A stretch of 64,000 bases of DNA from Lithodes maja. Its lineage: Eukaryota > Arthropoda > Malacostraca > Decapoda > Lithodidae. Positions 42,754 through 54,299 of this stretch are shown here, in pieces. Below the pieces are notes generated by a model. The model ran no database searches and was not told the DNA's origin. It worked only from the letters and a program-made list of their open reading frames with translations. Numbering within the stretch: the stretch's first letter is position 1; every line of letters starts with the position of its first letter. A program made the translations under genes and the position numbers. Where the stretch lies: contig JBAKBP010013096.1 in NCBI GenBank assembly GCA_037953745.1, forward strand, positions 1 to 64,000, given 5' to 3'.

Positions 42754-43221
42754 TTGCCCCTGCAGCCCCAGCCACACCTACTGGGGTTGTCTACACCAGT
42801 GTGCAGATATTATCTGGAAAGAAGGTGCTACTTTGGTCAAAAGGGCGAATATAATGGGAATTCATGTAGATTTGCTCATCCAAAAATGTGCAACAACATA
42901 ACCAGTCATGGAAAATGTAGATTTGGTAAAACCTGCAAATACCACCACCCATCCCTTTGCAAGACATCACTTGAGAACAAGACCTGCTACAATATGAAAT
43001 GCCCAGCTTTTCATATTAAAGGGACTTGGAGATATGCTAGACCTAACACGAATGGTAGCCCAAAAAACTCTCTAGCTATGCGAGGACGAGACAGAGGAAA
43101 AAGGCAAGGAGGGAAAGGGCAGATGAAGATGAAGAGACTGAGGGAGATGGAAGAAGACATAGAACACCTCGAGCACCTCCTGGCCTCCCAAGTGTGGCCA
43201 ATACATCCCGAAGACTATTAG
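42754..43221 (+). pseudogene. Three CCCH zinc fingers, N-terminal part of the LINE protein
   Basis: Probably binds the element RNA. Finger 1: C-x7-C-x12-C-x3-H (VCRYYLERRC...CRFAHP). Finger 2: C-x8-C-x5-C-x3-H (MCNNITSHGKCRFGKTCKYH). Finger 3: C-x8-C-x4-C-x3-H (CKTSLENKTCYNMKCPAFH). A basic Arg/Lys/Gly-rich stretch and a short acidic coiled coil (MEEDIEHLEHLLAS) follow. Near the end the frame that leads to the endonuclease (LLGTHSTPNNPSPILFANIQ) differs from this one, so a frameshift separates it from the next part. The true start is not evident because the 5' side meets the Penelope-like repeat. Confidence 0.75.
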
Positions 43222-43229
43222 GTACACAT

Positions 43230-44871
43230 AGTACTCCAAACAATCCCTCCCCAATCTTGTTTGCAAATATCCAAAGGCCTAAATAATAGAACCACGAACA
43301 AAGTACCATTTATTAGGGGCCTGCTAGAAGAAGGAAACGCTATATTTGCGGCTCTCACAGAAACTCACATTAAAGATCAGGAAGATAGTGAGGTATGGAT
43401 TCCTGGTTACAACCTACATAGGGCGGACAGAACGCATAGATCACATGGAGGTGTAGCCTTGTACATACATGACTCACTGATATGTACTGAATTCCTAAAT
43501 AACAGTAATGAAGTGGTGGAAATACTTGGAGTAAAAATAGAATCCCTAAATTTAGCAGTTATTGTTACATACAGGCCTCCAGACTCATCCCGAGAAAAAT
43601 TCAAAACCCAGCTCAACAAAATAAAATCAGAAGTGGAAACCCTGGGGAACCCAACACCAAATAGTATATGGCTAGGAGACTTTAACCTACCAAACATTAA
43701 ATGGAGACAACTAGAAAACCAGTTAGTGGCAAATAACACCGGAGAAGCAAATACTAATACGAGAGAGCTTTTTGAACTCTGTGATTTTTTTAGTCTTACC
43801 CAACATATTGCTGAACCCACACGGGAAAACAATATCTTAGACCTGGTCTTCACTAACAACGACTCTCTAGTACACAGCATTAACATATCGGACACAACAT
43901 ACTCAGATCATAAATTAATTGAGATCAAAACAACCTTAGAAAGTGTACAGACAACCTCAGAATCGAGAACAAAAACCGGCCCCTTCAGCAAATTTAACTT
44001 CAATAACAAAAACATTAGGTGGGAAGAGGTAAATCAAGAAATGGAGGAAATAGACTGGGAAGATTTAATGGATAACCTGACACCAGCAGAATGTCTAGTC
44101 TTAATAACAGAAACCATGACCCAAATCTGTAGCCACCATATACCTGCAAGACAAACAAAACGAAGAAGCAAACAAGATCGGGAAAGGAGGAGGCTGTACA
44201 GAAGAAGAAAATTACTCACACATCAAAATCTACAGGATAGGCAAAAGGTCGAAATAGATAGAGAAATTGTGGAAATTGAACAAAGGCTAAGAATATCATA
44301 TGAACTACAACATATGGAAGAGGAGAGGAAAGCTATTGCAGGTATAAAGGAAAATTCCAAATACTTCTTTTCATACGCCAAACAAAAGGCTAAAACAACA
44401 TCAAACATCGGCCCACTGAGCAAAGGGGACGGCTCTTTCACAGGGGACAAAAAGGAAATGAGCAAACTCTTAAGCAGGCAGTATGAAATGGCATTCAGTG
44501 AGCCTGAGGAAACAAAAGTCATCAGAGACCAAAATATATTTTTCATGGAAACCTCCCCCACGGAAACCCCTCAGATGCTGGATATTGATTTCGGTCCAAA
44601 AGACATAGAAGAGGCCATTTCCAACATGCCATCCCACTCGGCACCAGGCCCGGACTCATGGAATTCGATCCTAATGAAAAAATGTAAGGAAAACCTCTCA
44701 AAACCCCTGGCTATAATGTGGAGGAGTCTAGACACTGGTGACATACCAGATAGCTTGAAAAACGCAATAATTGCCCCACTGCATAAAGGAGGGAGTAAAG
44801 CACTACCAAAAAACTACCGCCCGGTAGCTCTAACCTCTCACATCATTAAAGTTTTCGAGCAAGTCCTGTGA
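43230..44871 (+). pseudogene. Endonuclease and RT fingers of the CCCH LINE
   Basis: The endonuclease begins with FANIQ at about 43255, then a frameshift near 43280 leads into the long frame. Motifs: TETHIKD, HGGVALYIHD, TYRPPDS, IWLGDFNLPNIKW, NILDLVFTNN, YSDHKLIEI, all catalytic positions present. A basic helical linker (about 44150-44350) leads to RT motifs SAPGPDSWNS and KNYRPVALTSHIIKVFEQVL. The stop TGA at 44869 interrupts the frame, and the frame continues cleanly after it, so this is a single nonsense change. Confidence 0.85.
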
Positions 44872-46212
44872 AGCAAAATTTCAACATTCATGGAGACAAA
44901 TGAACTACACAACACCGGTCAACATGGGTTCAGAGCGGGAAGATCATGTCCCACACAACTTTTGGAACACTATGACAAAATTCTTAAAGCGCTAGAAGAA
45001 AAGAAAAACGTGGATGTCATTTACACCGATTTTGCTAAGGCATTTGATAAATGTGACCATGGTATAATAGCCCACAAACTGAAAGCAAAAGGTATAACTG
45101 GGAAAATCGGACGGTGGATATACAATTTCCTCATAAACCGAAAACAATCGGTAGCAGTAAACCAAGTCACTTCTGAGCCTTCGGATGTCAAAAGCTCAGT
45201 GCCCCAAGGAACAGTGTTAGCACCCCTTCTGTTCCTCATACTAATTTGCGACATAGATACCAACACCAGACACAGTACGGTGTCGTCTTTTGCTGATGAC
45301 ACAAAATTAAGCAAGATAGTAAACACACAAGAGGACACGGGCCGACTGCAGGAAGACATGAATGGAGTGTTCCAGTGGACCAGGGAAAACAACATGCAAT
45401 TCAATGAGGAAAAATTCCAATTAATACGGTACGGAGATAATAATGGTGTTAAAGAAATTACAAATTACTTAACAGAATCTAACCACATAATAGAACGGAA
45501 AGACAGTATGAAAGACCTTGGGGTATTAATGTCTGAAAATATGGGTTTCAAAGTACATAACCAGGTCAAAGTGGCGGCTGCGAAACGTCTAACGGGTTGG
45601 ATTCTGCGTACTTTTAAAACACGCAGTGAATTGCCTATGATAACGCTCTTCAAATCTCTAGTGCTACCGCGGCTTGAATACTGTAGCGTATTAACATCCC
45701 CATACAAAGCAGGTGAAATAAATGACGTAGAGAGTGTACAAAGAAATTTCACTTCGCATATAAGTTCGATAAAACATCTACACTATTGGGAGCGGTTAAG
45801 AGCACTGAATCTGTACTCACTGGAACGTAGAAGAGAACGTTACCTAATAATATACACATGGAAAATCGCAGAGGGTTTAGTACCAAACCTACATACTCCG
45901 ATAGTCATGAAATTCAGTGATAGGAGAGGCTGGGAATGCGAAATCCCCCGGATGAATAACAGGGGTGCTATGGGCTCTCTGCGAGAGGGCTGGTTATCAC
46001 ACAGAGGCCCACGTCTCTTCAACAAACTCCCACGGCGAGTAAGAGACATGAGGAACATCTCGTTAGACAACTTCAAGAGAGCCCTAGATGTCGAACTGCA
46101 AAAAGTGCCAGACGAGCCCATCCTCGCAAGGGAGCGAGCTGTCGCTTCAAACAGTCTACTGCACCAAATCACCACCCATAACGAGGGGCGTCGCGCTCCT
46201 TGGTGCCGCTAG
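44872..46212 (+). pseudogene. RT palm and C-terminal part of the CCCH LINE
   Basis: Same frame as the previous part. QHGFRAGRSCPTQLLEH, motif A VIYTDFAKAFDKCDH, motif B SSVPQGTVLAPLLF, catalytic SSFADDTKLS, thumb, LEYCSVLTSP, VESVQRNFTSHI, and the usual late W-x-RGP-x-LFNKLPR block. Ends at 46212, followed by a short 3' UTR. Motif B has SSVPQG in place of the common SGVPQG. Confidence 0.87.
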
Positions 46213-46254
46213 AGGAGCGGCGAACACATCCAAAGGTATCCAAAGGTACCGGTA

Positions 46255-46292
46255 AGGTATATATATATATATATACCGATATACAGTATATA

Positions 46293-46374
<82 letters not shown>

Positions 46375-46400
46375 TATATTTATATATATATATACTGTAT
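46255..46400. repeat. (TA)n microsatellite
   Basis: About 60 TA units with small interruptions, directly after the LINE 3' end. Confidence 0.95.
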
Positions 46401-47497
46401 ATGGTACTTATTACAGAAACTACCACTAATTATGTATCAATATTTGAAGGCTATTATAGAATAAGGATGTTGCAAAGATTATATTAAAATTTCTTTCAAC
46501 CATCTGAAATGCATTTTATGTGCACTATAAAGTACTGTAAAACAGTAAAACTCTCCCTATAATTCTCCCTATTGACTGCAGTAAAACTCTTATTATGCCC
46601 CTTACTGCTAAAATAGATGCTGATTTCTATAAGTCATGGGGGGTGAGTCCTGCATCCCAAGGCAAAAAATTATTGTTTTGTTTTACTCTGAAAATGACAT
46701 ACATCTAAGTGTTTTAAGATCGTTGGGTAATGGGGAAAACTATTTTTCCGGCGATTTTAACTAATTTCAACTACTGTATAATGATGAAAACTACCTAGAA
46801 CCAAATATAAAAACCATGGAAAAGTTAGTGGTAGTTTCGGTAACATTTTCCTTTCCTTTAATCACTTTGTTTAGCCTTATATTTAAAAATTCACTATGTT
46901 ACTGATGTGTACGGTAACCTCCATTTTGAAAGATTCGTTGTGCGAGTTTCAGAATAGCACCATGTTAGTGAATAGTGCGCTTCGGTTATACTGATCATTT
47001 GGACCGACAGTTACCCTATCGATCTTTTTAGGCTTAATAGGTCCGGTAGAGCATATACATCATTGCTATATATGTCATTACGTGCTGAAATGTATTATAA
47101 GGGATATATAATAATAGTCTCCATATTAACGGCCGCGCCACCATCTACCCTACACTCGTATATCTAGACGTTGTCTACCGACATAAAAAGTGACGCAATA
47201 TAAGCAACCAATAGCATTGGAATACCCTGGATGATGTCACACCCATTTAGCCAATCACCTGTTTTGTGCAGCTGCGCATATCCCATAATGCAATATATTG
47301 GAGAAGAAAGGCTGTGGTGAGGGGGCTAACTAGTCTGCCGACAATGGTGTCTTCAGCTCCAGAACTCTCATTCGTCATTCAATTTTTTGTGTGTGTACGT
47401 GATTTTCGTTCATATCCAGTGGATTTATAATATTATATCAAGGACTATCGGAAGTGAGTACCGTATTTACCCAATATCCAAGGACCGTCAGAAGTGA
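46401..47497. other. Unclassified spacer with a promoter-like GC-richer patch
   Basis: Mostly AT-rich without coding signal. Around 47140-47300 the sequence is less AT-rich and holds two CCAAT-type elements (CCAATAGCATTGG, AGCCAATCACC), GCAGCTGCGCAT and TCCCATAATGC. This could be a promoter, but no TATA box or downstream first exon can be defined. Confidence 0.35.
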
Positions 47498-47734
47498 GTA
47501 TTTACCCATTATCCAACAATATGGCCAGTTAGGGAAAATGAGGATTTTGCTCCCTGCTGGCCACATAGATGGGGATTTCAATAAGTCCTGGGCAAGCCCC
47601 CCTCAACTTATTCTGGATTCCACGGCAAACAGTTATGGCCAAATACAGCTTATTTTCGCATTTTATTCTCTTTAACCCCGCATTTTCCCTGATATTCATA
47701 GCCCTCCCCACTAGTTGGATAATGGGTAAAGTAC
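47498..47734. repeat. MITE-like inverted-repeat sequence
   Basis: A perfect 17-bp inverted repeat TTTACCCATTATCCAAC (47501-47517 and its complement at 47714-47730) bounds 237 bp with weaker internal symmetry (AGGGAAAATG). A degenerate copy of the left end lies at 47463-47482 as part of a short tandem duplication. No coding capacity. Confidence 0.65.
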
Positions 47735-49767
47735 TAATTTCAGCTCCTCTTCAGTATAAGAGAACACTGTATCTGAAAGAAAAACGCAAAAGAGTGCAAA
47801 TATATTTACTGAAATCACTGTCGGTCCAAAAAGTCAGGTTTACCTGAGCTTCAGTGTTACCATATTTCCAAATATAAAGTTATCAGAATATCTGAATTTA
47901 TACATGGGAGAGACTTCGAATTGTAAACAAAATATATATATACAACTAAATGTAAACATTTAATAGCAATGAAGGAAGAAACAAGCTTTATATATGTGAG
48001 TCGGTCTTTGATGGAATAATTACAGTCCGTTTTGTGCTGAGTTGTATGAAAGAGAACATGTAGATGGAAAGAAAGAACAGAAAATTAAAAGGTGGTGAAA
48101 GGAACGGAAGGCTCAAACGAATGTGATTAAGTCAAGACAATTTTATGTGAAGGCTTGCTGTTTTAAGCTTGTATAATGGACTGGGAAACAATTCATGAAG
48201 AGGGAGAGGAGGCGTCTTTGTGGTAGGAGGAAGGTACCGGTATTGACAATATAAGCATTTATGAGGGTAGAAAATATATCTGATATGTAGGCTATAAATG
48301 TTTAGGGTTCATATATACGTGTGTTTTTAAATCTCAAAACTAAAGGGACTAAGCATGAAGGAGAAGGGGGTCCAAATAAGAAACACAAAACTTAAGCTAA
48401 CTCTATTCACATAATTTCTCTTCCCTACCACTATCGTATGTGTATATGTAACTCTATTTACATAATTTCTCTTCCCTTCCACTATCGTTTGTGTATATGT
48501 GCATATGCATGAACGAAGGCGAGTGTGAATGTCTTTACTTTCTCGTGTTCTTTTGTCTAGTGTCTGGTTGTTGTAATGGTTATGATAATTGTTGTTTTTC
48601 TGATGTTACGGCGGCTTTGTTTATCGCTTATGAGCTAAAGAACCGGATACTCCTCATTTGGAAAATTGGTTCACATATTGACGCTTACTTTTGCTTAACT
48701 TTTAAGCTTCTTTCTATTTCTATGCATTTATTTATGTTTTCTATTCAACTATTTGTTCTGTAAATATCTCTCTCTCTCTCTCAGTAAGTTATTCTTCTGG
48801 CTCATACCTTCAGGTTTCTTTATGCCTTTTAATGAGTTCTCCAAACTTTTTCGTGCTGGAAGTTTGCTACTCTATGTATATTTCTCAACTTTTCTCTGGT
48901 ACCGGTAATGGTTCAACCTCTTCGTTAATTTTATTTCTACAACTGCACCTATTTCTTAACTTTCATTTTAGGCATAATATCTTTCCATTCTGTTTCATTC
49001 AATATACTGTTAATTAGGTCAGATAAATAAGTGGAATAGACTTATTTGCCGGTAATGCATTAATGTTGTTTGTGATAATTATGATTTATATTAACCTGCC
49101 TACGTTGGTGATAGTCGTGACTTTAATATTAATCTTGAAAAGTACCGGGACTCATAATTATGATCAAGAAATAACTTCTACTTGGACAGTACCGTACGGA
49201 CAGTCACTTTCTGGACCCCATATGTTTTTGTTGTGTGTGTTTTTTTTTATAGAATTGTAACCAGGCGAGTTCATTTTTGGATGGAACTTGCTTTTCAATA
49301 ATTAGTATATAATAAATACTGTAGGTTTGCAGTTGATGTACTGATCCTTGTATTCGTAACTTCGTTTCCAGAGATATAATTCCATAATTAGAAATAGGTG
49401 ACCTTAAACATTGTGTATGAGTGACTGTAACTTTGGATCCCCTTTCTTCTTTCATATTTCTGTCATTACCTTTTTCTCCTTAGTTTTTTTTTTTTCTCCC
49501 CAGGCTCCTTTGTATCTTCATGCTTGTTTCTCCCCACCACACTTCTCTTCCAAGTAGGCTACCCTAGTCCCCCTCTTCTATCAACCAGACCTCCTCGTTC
49601 TCTTTACTTCTTCTCTTTTATTACTACCGGTACTCCTCGTCTTCCTTATCGTTCTTCTTTCTTTCTTTTCTACTTTCTTTTCTCTGGCCACGTCATATTT
49701 ATTATATTTCGTATAATCAAACCTCGACAAGTGAGTTCAGGGCAGACTTAAGGTAGAGTCATAGTGC
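47735..49767. other. Unclassified spacer
   Basis: No supported gene. Contains a tandem duplication at 48398-48500: two copies of a roughly 50-bp unit around ATAATTTCTCTTCCCT. Also short CT and T runs (48768-48783, 49485-49495). Confidence 0.5.
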
Positions 49768-50068
49768 TAAACGAGTAATATTCCCGGCTATAATCGATAA
49801 ACGAGTAATATTCCCGGCTATAAACGATAAACGAGTAATATTCCCGGCTATAATCGATAAACGAGTAATATTCCCGGCTATAATCGATAAACGAGTAATA
49901 TTCCCGGCTATAATCGATAAATGAGTAATATTCCCGGCTATAATCAGTAAACGAGTAATATTCCCGGCTATAATCGATAAACGAGTAATATTCCCGGCTA
50001 TAATCGATAAATGAGTAATATTCCCGTCTATAATCGGTAAACGAGTAATATTCCCGGCTATAATCGAT
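49768..50068. repeat. 30-bp minisatellite, ten units
   Basis: Ten units containing GAGTAATATTCCCGGCTATA at exact 30-bp spacing. Because 30 is a multiple of three it gives a long repetitive open frame on the minus strand, which I treat as an artefact. Confidence 0.96.
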
Positions 50069-50244
50069 TAAGAACCAGTAGGTTTTTTGCATGAAAATTA
50101 TAAATGGGGTTGCACATAAGTACGAAGTGGGTCTAATGTAGCGTACAGAGTATGCCCTTGTTTTTAGGCGAGTGTAACCCTATTATATGACAGAAATATA
50201 TCACATTTGCATGCAATCATTGTACATGCAATGTATTTGTTTTT

Positions 50245-50390
50245 ATTTATATATATACTGTATATATATATATTTTATATTTTATATTTTATATATTTTA
50301 TATTTTATATATTTTATATTTTATATATTTTATATATATTTTATATATTTTATATATTATACTGTATATATATTTTTTTTATTTTTTTTA
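50245..50390. repeat. AT-rich TATATTTTA repeat
   Basis: Low-complexity TATATTTT units, ending in T-runs that fit the poly(A) tail of the adjacent minus-strand LINE. Confidence 0.85.
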
Positions 50391-50570
50391 TATGTTATTG
50401 AGAGAGGCAAAAGGCAGAACTGCCTATAGCGAGTGCCTCCCCCATAGTTGAAAGAGTGACAGGGCCAAAATCAAGGGACGTTCGAGCCAAAATGCCTGGA
50501 CACACAGAGTTTGAAGCAATTTAAGTAATAGGAAGAGGGAAAGACTGATTCTGGGAGAGAGTTCCAGAGC

Positions 50571-51583
50571 TCAGCTGTTGAGTAGAAGAAAGTTTGAGAG
50601 TAACGTTTCACTCTTGGGTTGGAGAGTTGCACAGAGTAGGGGTGGGATTGAGTTGCAAGACGGGTACGGTACCACGTGCCCTATGTAAAGGAGGTGGTAT
50701 ACACTGGGAAAGCTCTGAGGAACACTGATTATTATAGTAGCGATAGAATAGCGAGAGAGATGCAACATTGCGGCGGAGAGAGAGAGATTGCAGAGAGTTG
50801 GTGAGTGGACGGGAGTTAATGATACGAAAGGCCTTCCTTTCAACTTTGTCTAGGAGAGCGGTGTGAGAGGAACCTCCCCACATATGTGAACCATACTAAA
50901 TACAAGGACGCACTATGCCCCTGTACAGAGCAAGAAGCTGTGCAGGGGAAAAGAACCCCCTAAGGCAATTGAGCACACCCAGCTTCTGGGAGGCTACCTT
51001 AGCAAGACTGGTAATATGGTCCTTCCAACTGAGAGAGGAAGAAAAAGAGACACCAAGAATTTTGAGAGAAGATGAAGGATTGATTTCTGTATTGTTGAAG
51101 AATAAGGGATAGTCCGCTGGGAGTTCCTTACGGGTAGATAGATGAAGAAATCGGATTTTGGAAGCATTAAAGGTAACAAGGTTTTCTCTGCCCCAATTGG
51201 AGATAGTATTTAGATCAGAATTCAAGAGTTCTATGGCTTCATTACGTTTGTCGTTGAGGGATTGCTGGCTGGGGCATTCTGAAAAACTAATGGAGTAGTG
51301 TGAGGTTGAGTCGTCTGGTCTGCGTATGAATGGATGGGAATTGAGGTACAGTTGAGGAGATCATTTATAAAAATTAGAAAGAGAATAGGAGATAGGACAG
51401 AGCCCTGAGGAACACCGGAGTTTATAGGGTGAGGAAGTGAACAATAGCCATCCACAACCGCGGCTATGGAACGGCCGGAAAGGAAATTAGAGATAAAGGC
51501 ACAGATGGAGGGATAGAAACCGGAGGAGGGTAGTTTAGAAATTAAAGATTTGTGCCAGACTCTATCGAAGGCTTTCGATATGT
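50571..51583 (-). pseudogene. RT palm and C-terminal region of LINE G copy 3
   Basis: Readable in several frames: motif A region at 51600-51540, motif B SGVPQGSVLSP (51455-51231), then the thumb (NSDLNTISNWGRENLV) and C-terminal VERKAFRIIN block. A frameshift inside the catalytic motif changes YADD to YADQ, so the active site is destroyed. A stop follows the PCI block at 50896. Confidence 0.85.
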
Positions 51584-53305
51584 CTAGTGCAATAGAAAAA
51601 GTGTCACCGAATTCCCGAAAGGAGGATGACCAAGAGTTCGTAAGATATGAAAGAAGATCACCAGTAGAGCGGGTCGACCCTTAAGGAAGCCATACTGGCG
51701 ATCTGAGAGCAGATTATGAGAAGAGAAATGCTTAAGAAATTTTGAAGCAAGAATAGTTTCAAAAACTTTAGAAAGACAAGATATGAGAGCAATTGGACGA
51801 TAGTTGGACCGTTGAGAGCGGTCACCCTTCTTTGGGACAGGTTGAATGTGAGCACATTTCCAGCATGAAGGGAAGACGTTAGAGGATAGACAGAGACGAA
51901 AGAGTTTGCCTAGGCAGGGAGTCAGCACAGAAGCACAGTTTTTGAGAACAACAGGAGGAATACCGTCCGGACCGTACGCCTTATTAGTATTAAGCCCAGA
52001 GAGGGTAGAAAGTACATCTTTAGAAGAGATTTTGGATATTAGGCATAAGTAAGAGAGAGGAGGATGGAGAGGGAGGAATAGCACCGGAATCATCCAAGGT
52101 GGAGTTTCTAGCAAAAGTTTGAGCGAAGAGTTTAGCTTTGTCAGAGGAAGAAGTGATGGTTGTGCCATCAGAGTGGAAAAGGGGAGGGAAAGACGAGGAA
52201 GAGAAATTGTTGGAGAGGTTTTTGGCTAGATGCCAGAAAGCTTGGGAAGAGCTAGAGTTGGATAGTTCAGTGCATTTATTATTGATGAAAGAGTGTTTGG
52301 CAAGTCGAAGAACAGATTTGGCTTGATTCCGGGCAGAAACATAGGAAGCATGAGAGTCTTGAGTTTTAAGGCGTCGGTACCGTTTCAATGCTTCCTCCTT
52401 ATTGCGGACAGCAGTAGAACAGGCGTGAGTAAACCAAGATTTTTTAGCATTAGTCTGAGAGAAAGAGAATGGAATGTATGCTTCCATGCCTGATAGGATT
52501 ACCTTGGTAGTGCGTCCAGCACTCTCCGAGGGTCCCCGGCCACGGAAGCAGAAATCGTTCCATGGGAAATCCAGGAAGTATTGCCGGAGAGCCTCCCAGT
52601 CGGCAGCGCCGAAGTGCCACAAGCGCCGCCAGCTAGGAGGAACGGGTGGTCGTACTGGGGAGATAGGACAGGTGACAGAGATAAGTTTATGGTCGGAGGA
52701 GCCCAAAGGAGAGAAAAGATCAACAGTATAAGAAGAAGGGTTAGAAGTTAGAAACAAGTCAAGAATGTTGGGCCTATCTCCGATGCGATCCGGAATACGG
52801 GTGGGTTGCTGAACTAACTGCTCTAGGTCATTTAGGATAGAAAAGACGTAGGCTTGTTCACCAGCTGGGTCAGCAGTGTGAGAGGAGAGCCATTGGCGGT
52901 GGTGAACGTTGAAATCTCCTAAGATGGAGATTTCTGAGAAAGGAGAAATGGATAGAATGTTTTCCACTGTAGAGTTTAAATAGTCAAAGAATTTGAGAAA
53001 GTTGGTAGAGTTAGGGGAAAGATAGACAGCACAGAAATATTTAGTAAGAGAATGACAGGAAAGTTTGAGCCATAAAGTTGAGAATTCAGGGGAGTCGAAA
53101 TCAGGAACACGAGAGCAAGTGAGTTTGTTGAGCACATATGCACAACATCCGCCTATGGCTTTGAAACTAGGATAGAGAAAGTAGGAGGATACAGAGAAGG
53201 GGCTGCTGGATGTTGCTACAGACACCTGAGTTTCGGTGAGGAAGAGAAGATCAGGTTTGTAGGAGGAGAGATGGTGTTCAACAGAGTGAAAGTTAGAGGA
53301 AAGTC
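51584..53305 (-). pseudogene. Endonuclease and RT fingers of LINE G copy 3
   Basis: The endonuclease frame is open from about 53305 (RGLSSNFHSVEHHL, LLFLTETQV) to 52020, with AVYLSPNS, ILGDFNVHH, PNILDLFLTS and GSSDHKLISV. The start codon is not present because the 5' end is cut at the first endonuclease motif. A frame change near 52100 leads to the RT fingers (AYGPDGIPPVVLKN, SNYRPIALISCLSKVFE, YGFLKGR). This is the only copy in the window that preserves the family's endonuclease. Confidence 0.85.
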
Positions 53306-53311
53306 CGCGAA

Positions 53312-53312
53312 C

Positions 53313-53364
<52 letters not shown>
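53312..53364. repeat. (TA)n and T-run
   Basis: TA units followed by about 19 T residues at the 5' border of LINE G copy 3. Confidence 0.9.
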
Positions 53365-53365
<1 letters not shown>

Positions 53366-53499
53366 TCAGTGCCGGTACCGGAATACTGTTTAATGAAAGT
53401 ATGAATTTCCTCAGGCGAATGCCATAGGGGTAACGTTATCGATCTTATCACATATATCCTCTCTCGAGGTAGGCTACTACTAATGCCTCCTTCCTTTCA

Positions 53500-54212
53500 C
53501 ATCCCACCCCTCACCCTACCTGTTTCCCTTACCCTCCAACCCCACACCCCACCTCCTACTTCCCTCTCCCTCCCACCCCTCACCCCACCTCCTACTTCCC
53601 TCTCCCTCCCACCCCTCACCTGCTTCCCTCTCCCTCCCACCCCTCACCCCACTTCCCTCTCCCTCCCACCCCTCTCCTGCTTCCCTCTCCCTCCTACCCC
53701 TCACCCCAATTCCTACTTCCCTCTCCCTCCTACCCCTCACCTGCTTCCCTCTCCCTCCCACCCCTCACCCCACTTCCTACTTCCCTCTCCCTCCCACCCC
53801 TCAGCTGCTTCCCTCTCCCTCCCACCCCTCACCCCACTTCCCTCTCCCTCCCACCCCTCTCCTGCTTCCCTCTCCCTCCTACCCCTCACCCCCCTTCCCT
53901 CTCCCTCCCACCCCTCTCCTGCTTCCCTCTCCCTCCTACCCCTCACCCCACTTCCTACTTCCCTCTCCCTCTCACCCCTCACCTGCTTCCCTCTCCCTCC
54001 CACCCCTCACCCCACTTCCTACTTCCCTCTCCCTCCCACCCCTCACCTGCTTCCCTCTCCCTCCCACCCCTCACCCCACTTCCCTCTCCCTCCCACCCCT
54101 CTCCTGCTTCCCTCTCCCTCCTACCCCTCACCCCACTTCCTACTTCCCTCTCCCTCCCACCCCTCACCTGCTTCCCTCTCCCTCCCACCCATCACCCCAC
54201 TTCCTACTTCCC
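53500..54212. repeat. C/T-rich tandem satellite
   Basis: About 700 bp built from blocks CCCTCTCCCTCCCACCCCTC joined by either ACCTGCTT or ACCCCACTTCCTACTT-type linkers, in mixed order. Almost all C, T and A on the plus strand, so the minus strand is G-rich with many GGG tracts. Long open frames on both strands are composition artefacts. Confidence 0.93.
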
Positions 54213-54299
54213 TACTTCAGAGACGCCCGACGCGCCAACCCGCCAACAGCACTTCGCTCTCGCTGCTCGAAATCTGACCATAATTTGAGTACTGTACTC

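Larger units (their letters stand above)
42749..46255 (+). mobile_element. CCCH-finger LINE
   Basis: Plus-strand non-LTR element with a zinc-finger N-terminal part, endonuclease and RT. It abuts the Penelope-like inverted repeat at 42748 and ends near GGTATCCAAAGGTACCGG before a TA repeat. Only a few disabling changes are visible. Confidence 0.82.
50393..53308 (-). mobile_element. Poly(A) LINE family G, copy 3, longest copy
   Basis: Minus strand from the endonuclease start (NIRGLS-like region at 53308) to a 3' end matching the other copies, followed by an A-rich tail (50392-50365). The 5' side ends in a TA repeat and T-run. Several frameshifts show it is older than copies 1 and 2. Confidence 0.87.

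Noticed and set aside
42754..43221. Host CCCH zinc-finger gene
   Set aside because: It runs within a few bases, after a frameshift, into a LINE endonuclease in the same orientation and has no separate gene structure.
49748..50092. Repetitive tyrosine-rich protein on the minus strand
   Set aside because: It is the translation of a 30-bp minisatellite whose period is a multiple of three.
53483..54277. Long proline-rich protein, and Gly/Arg-rich frames on the other strand
   Set aside because: Both arise from the C/T-rich satellite composition.
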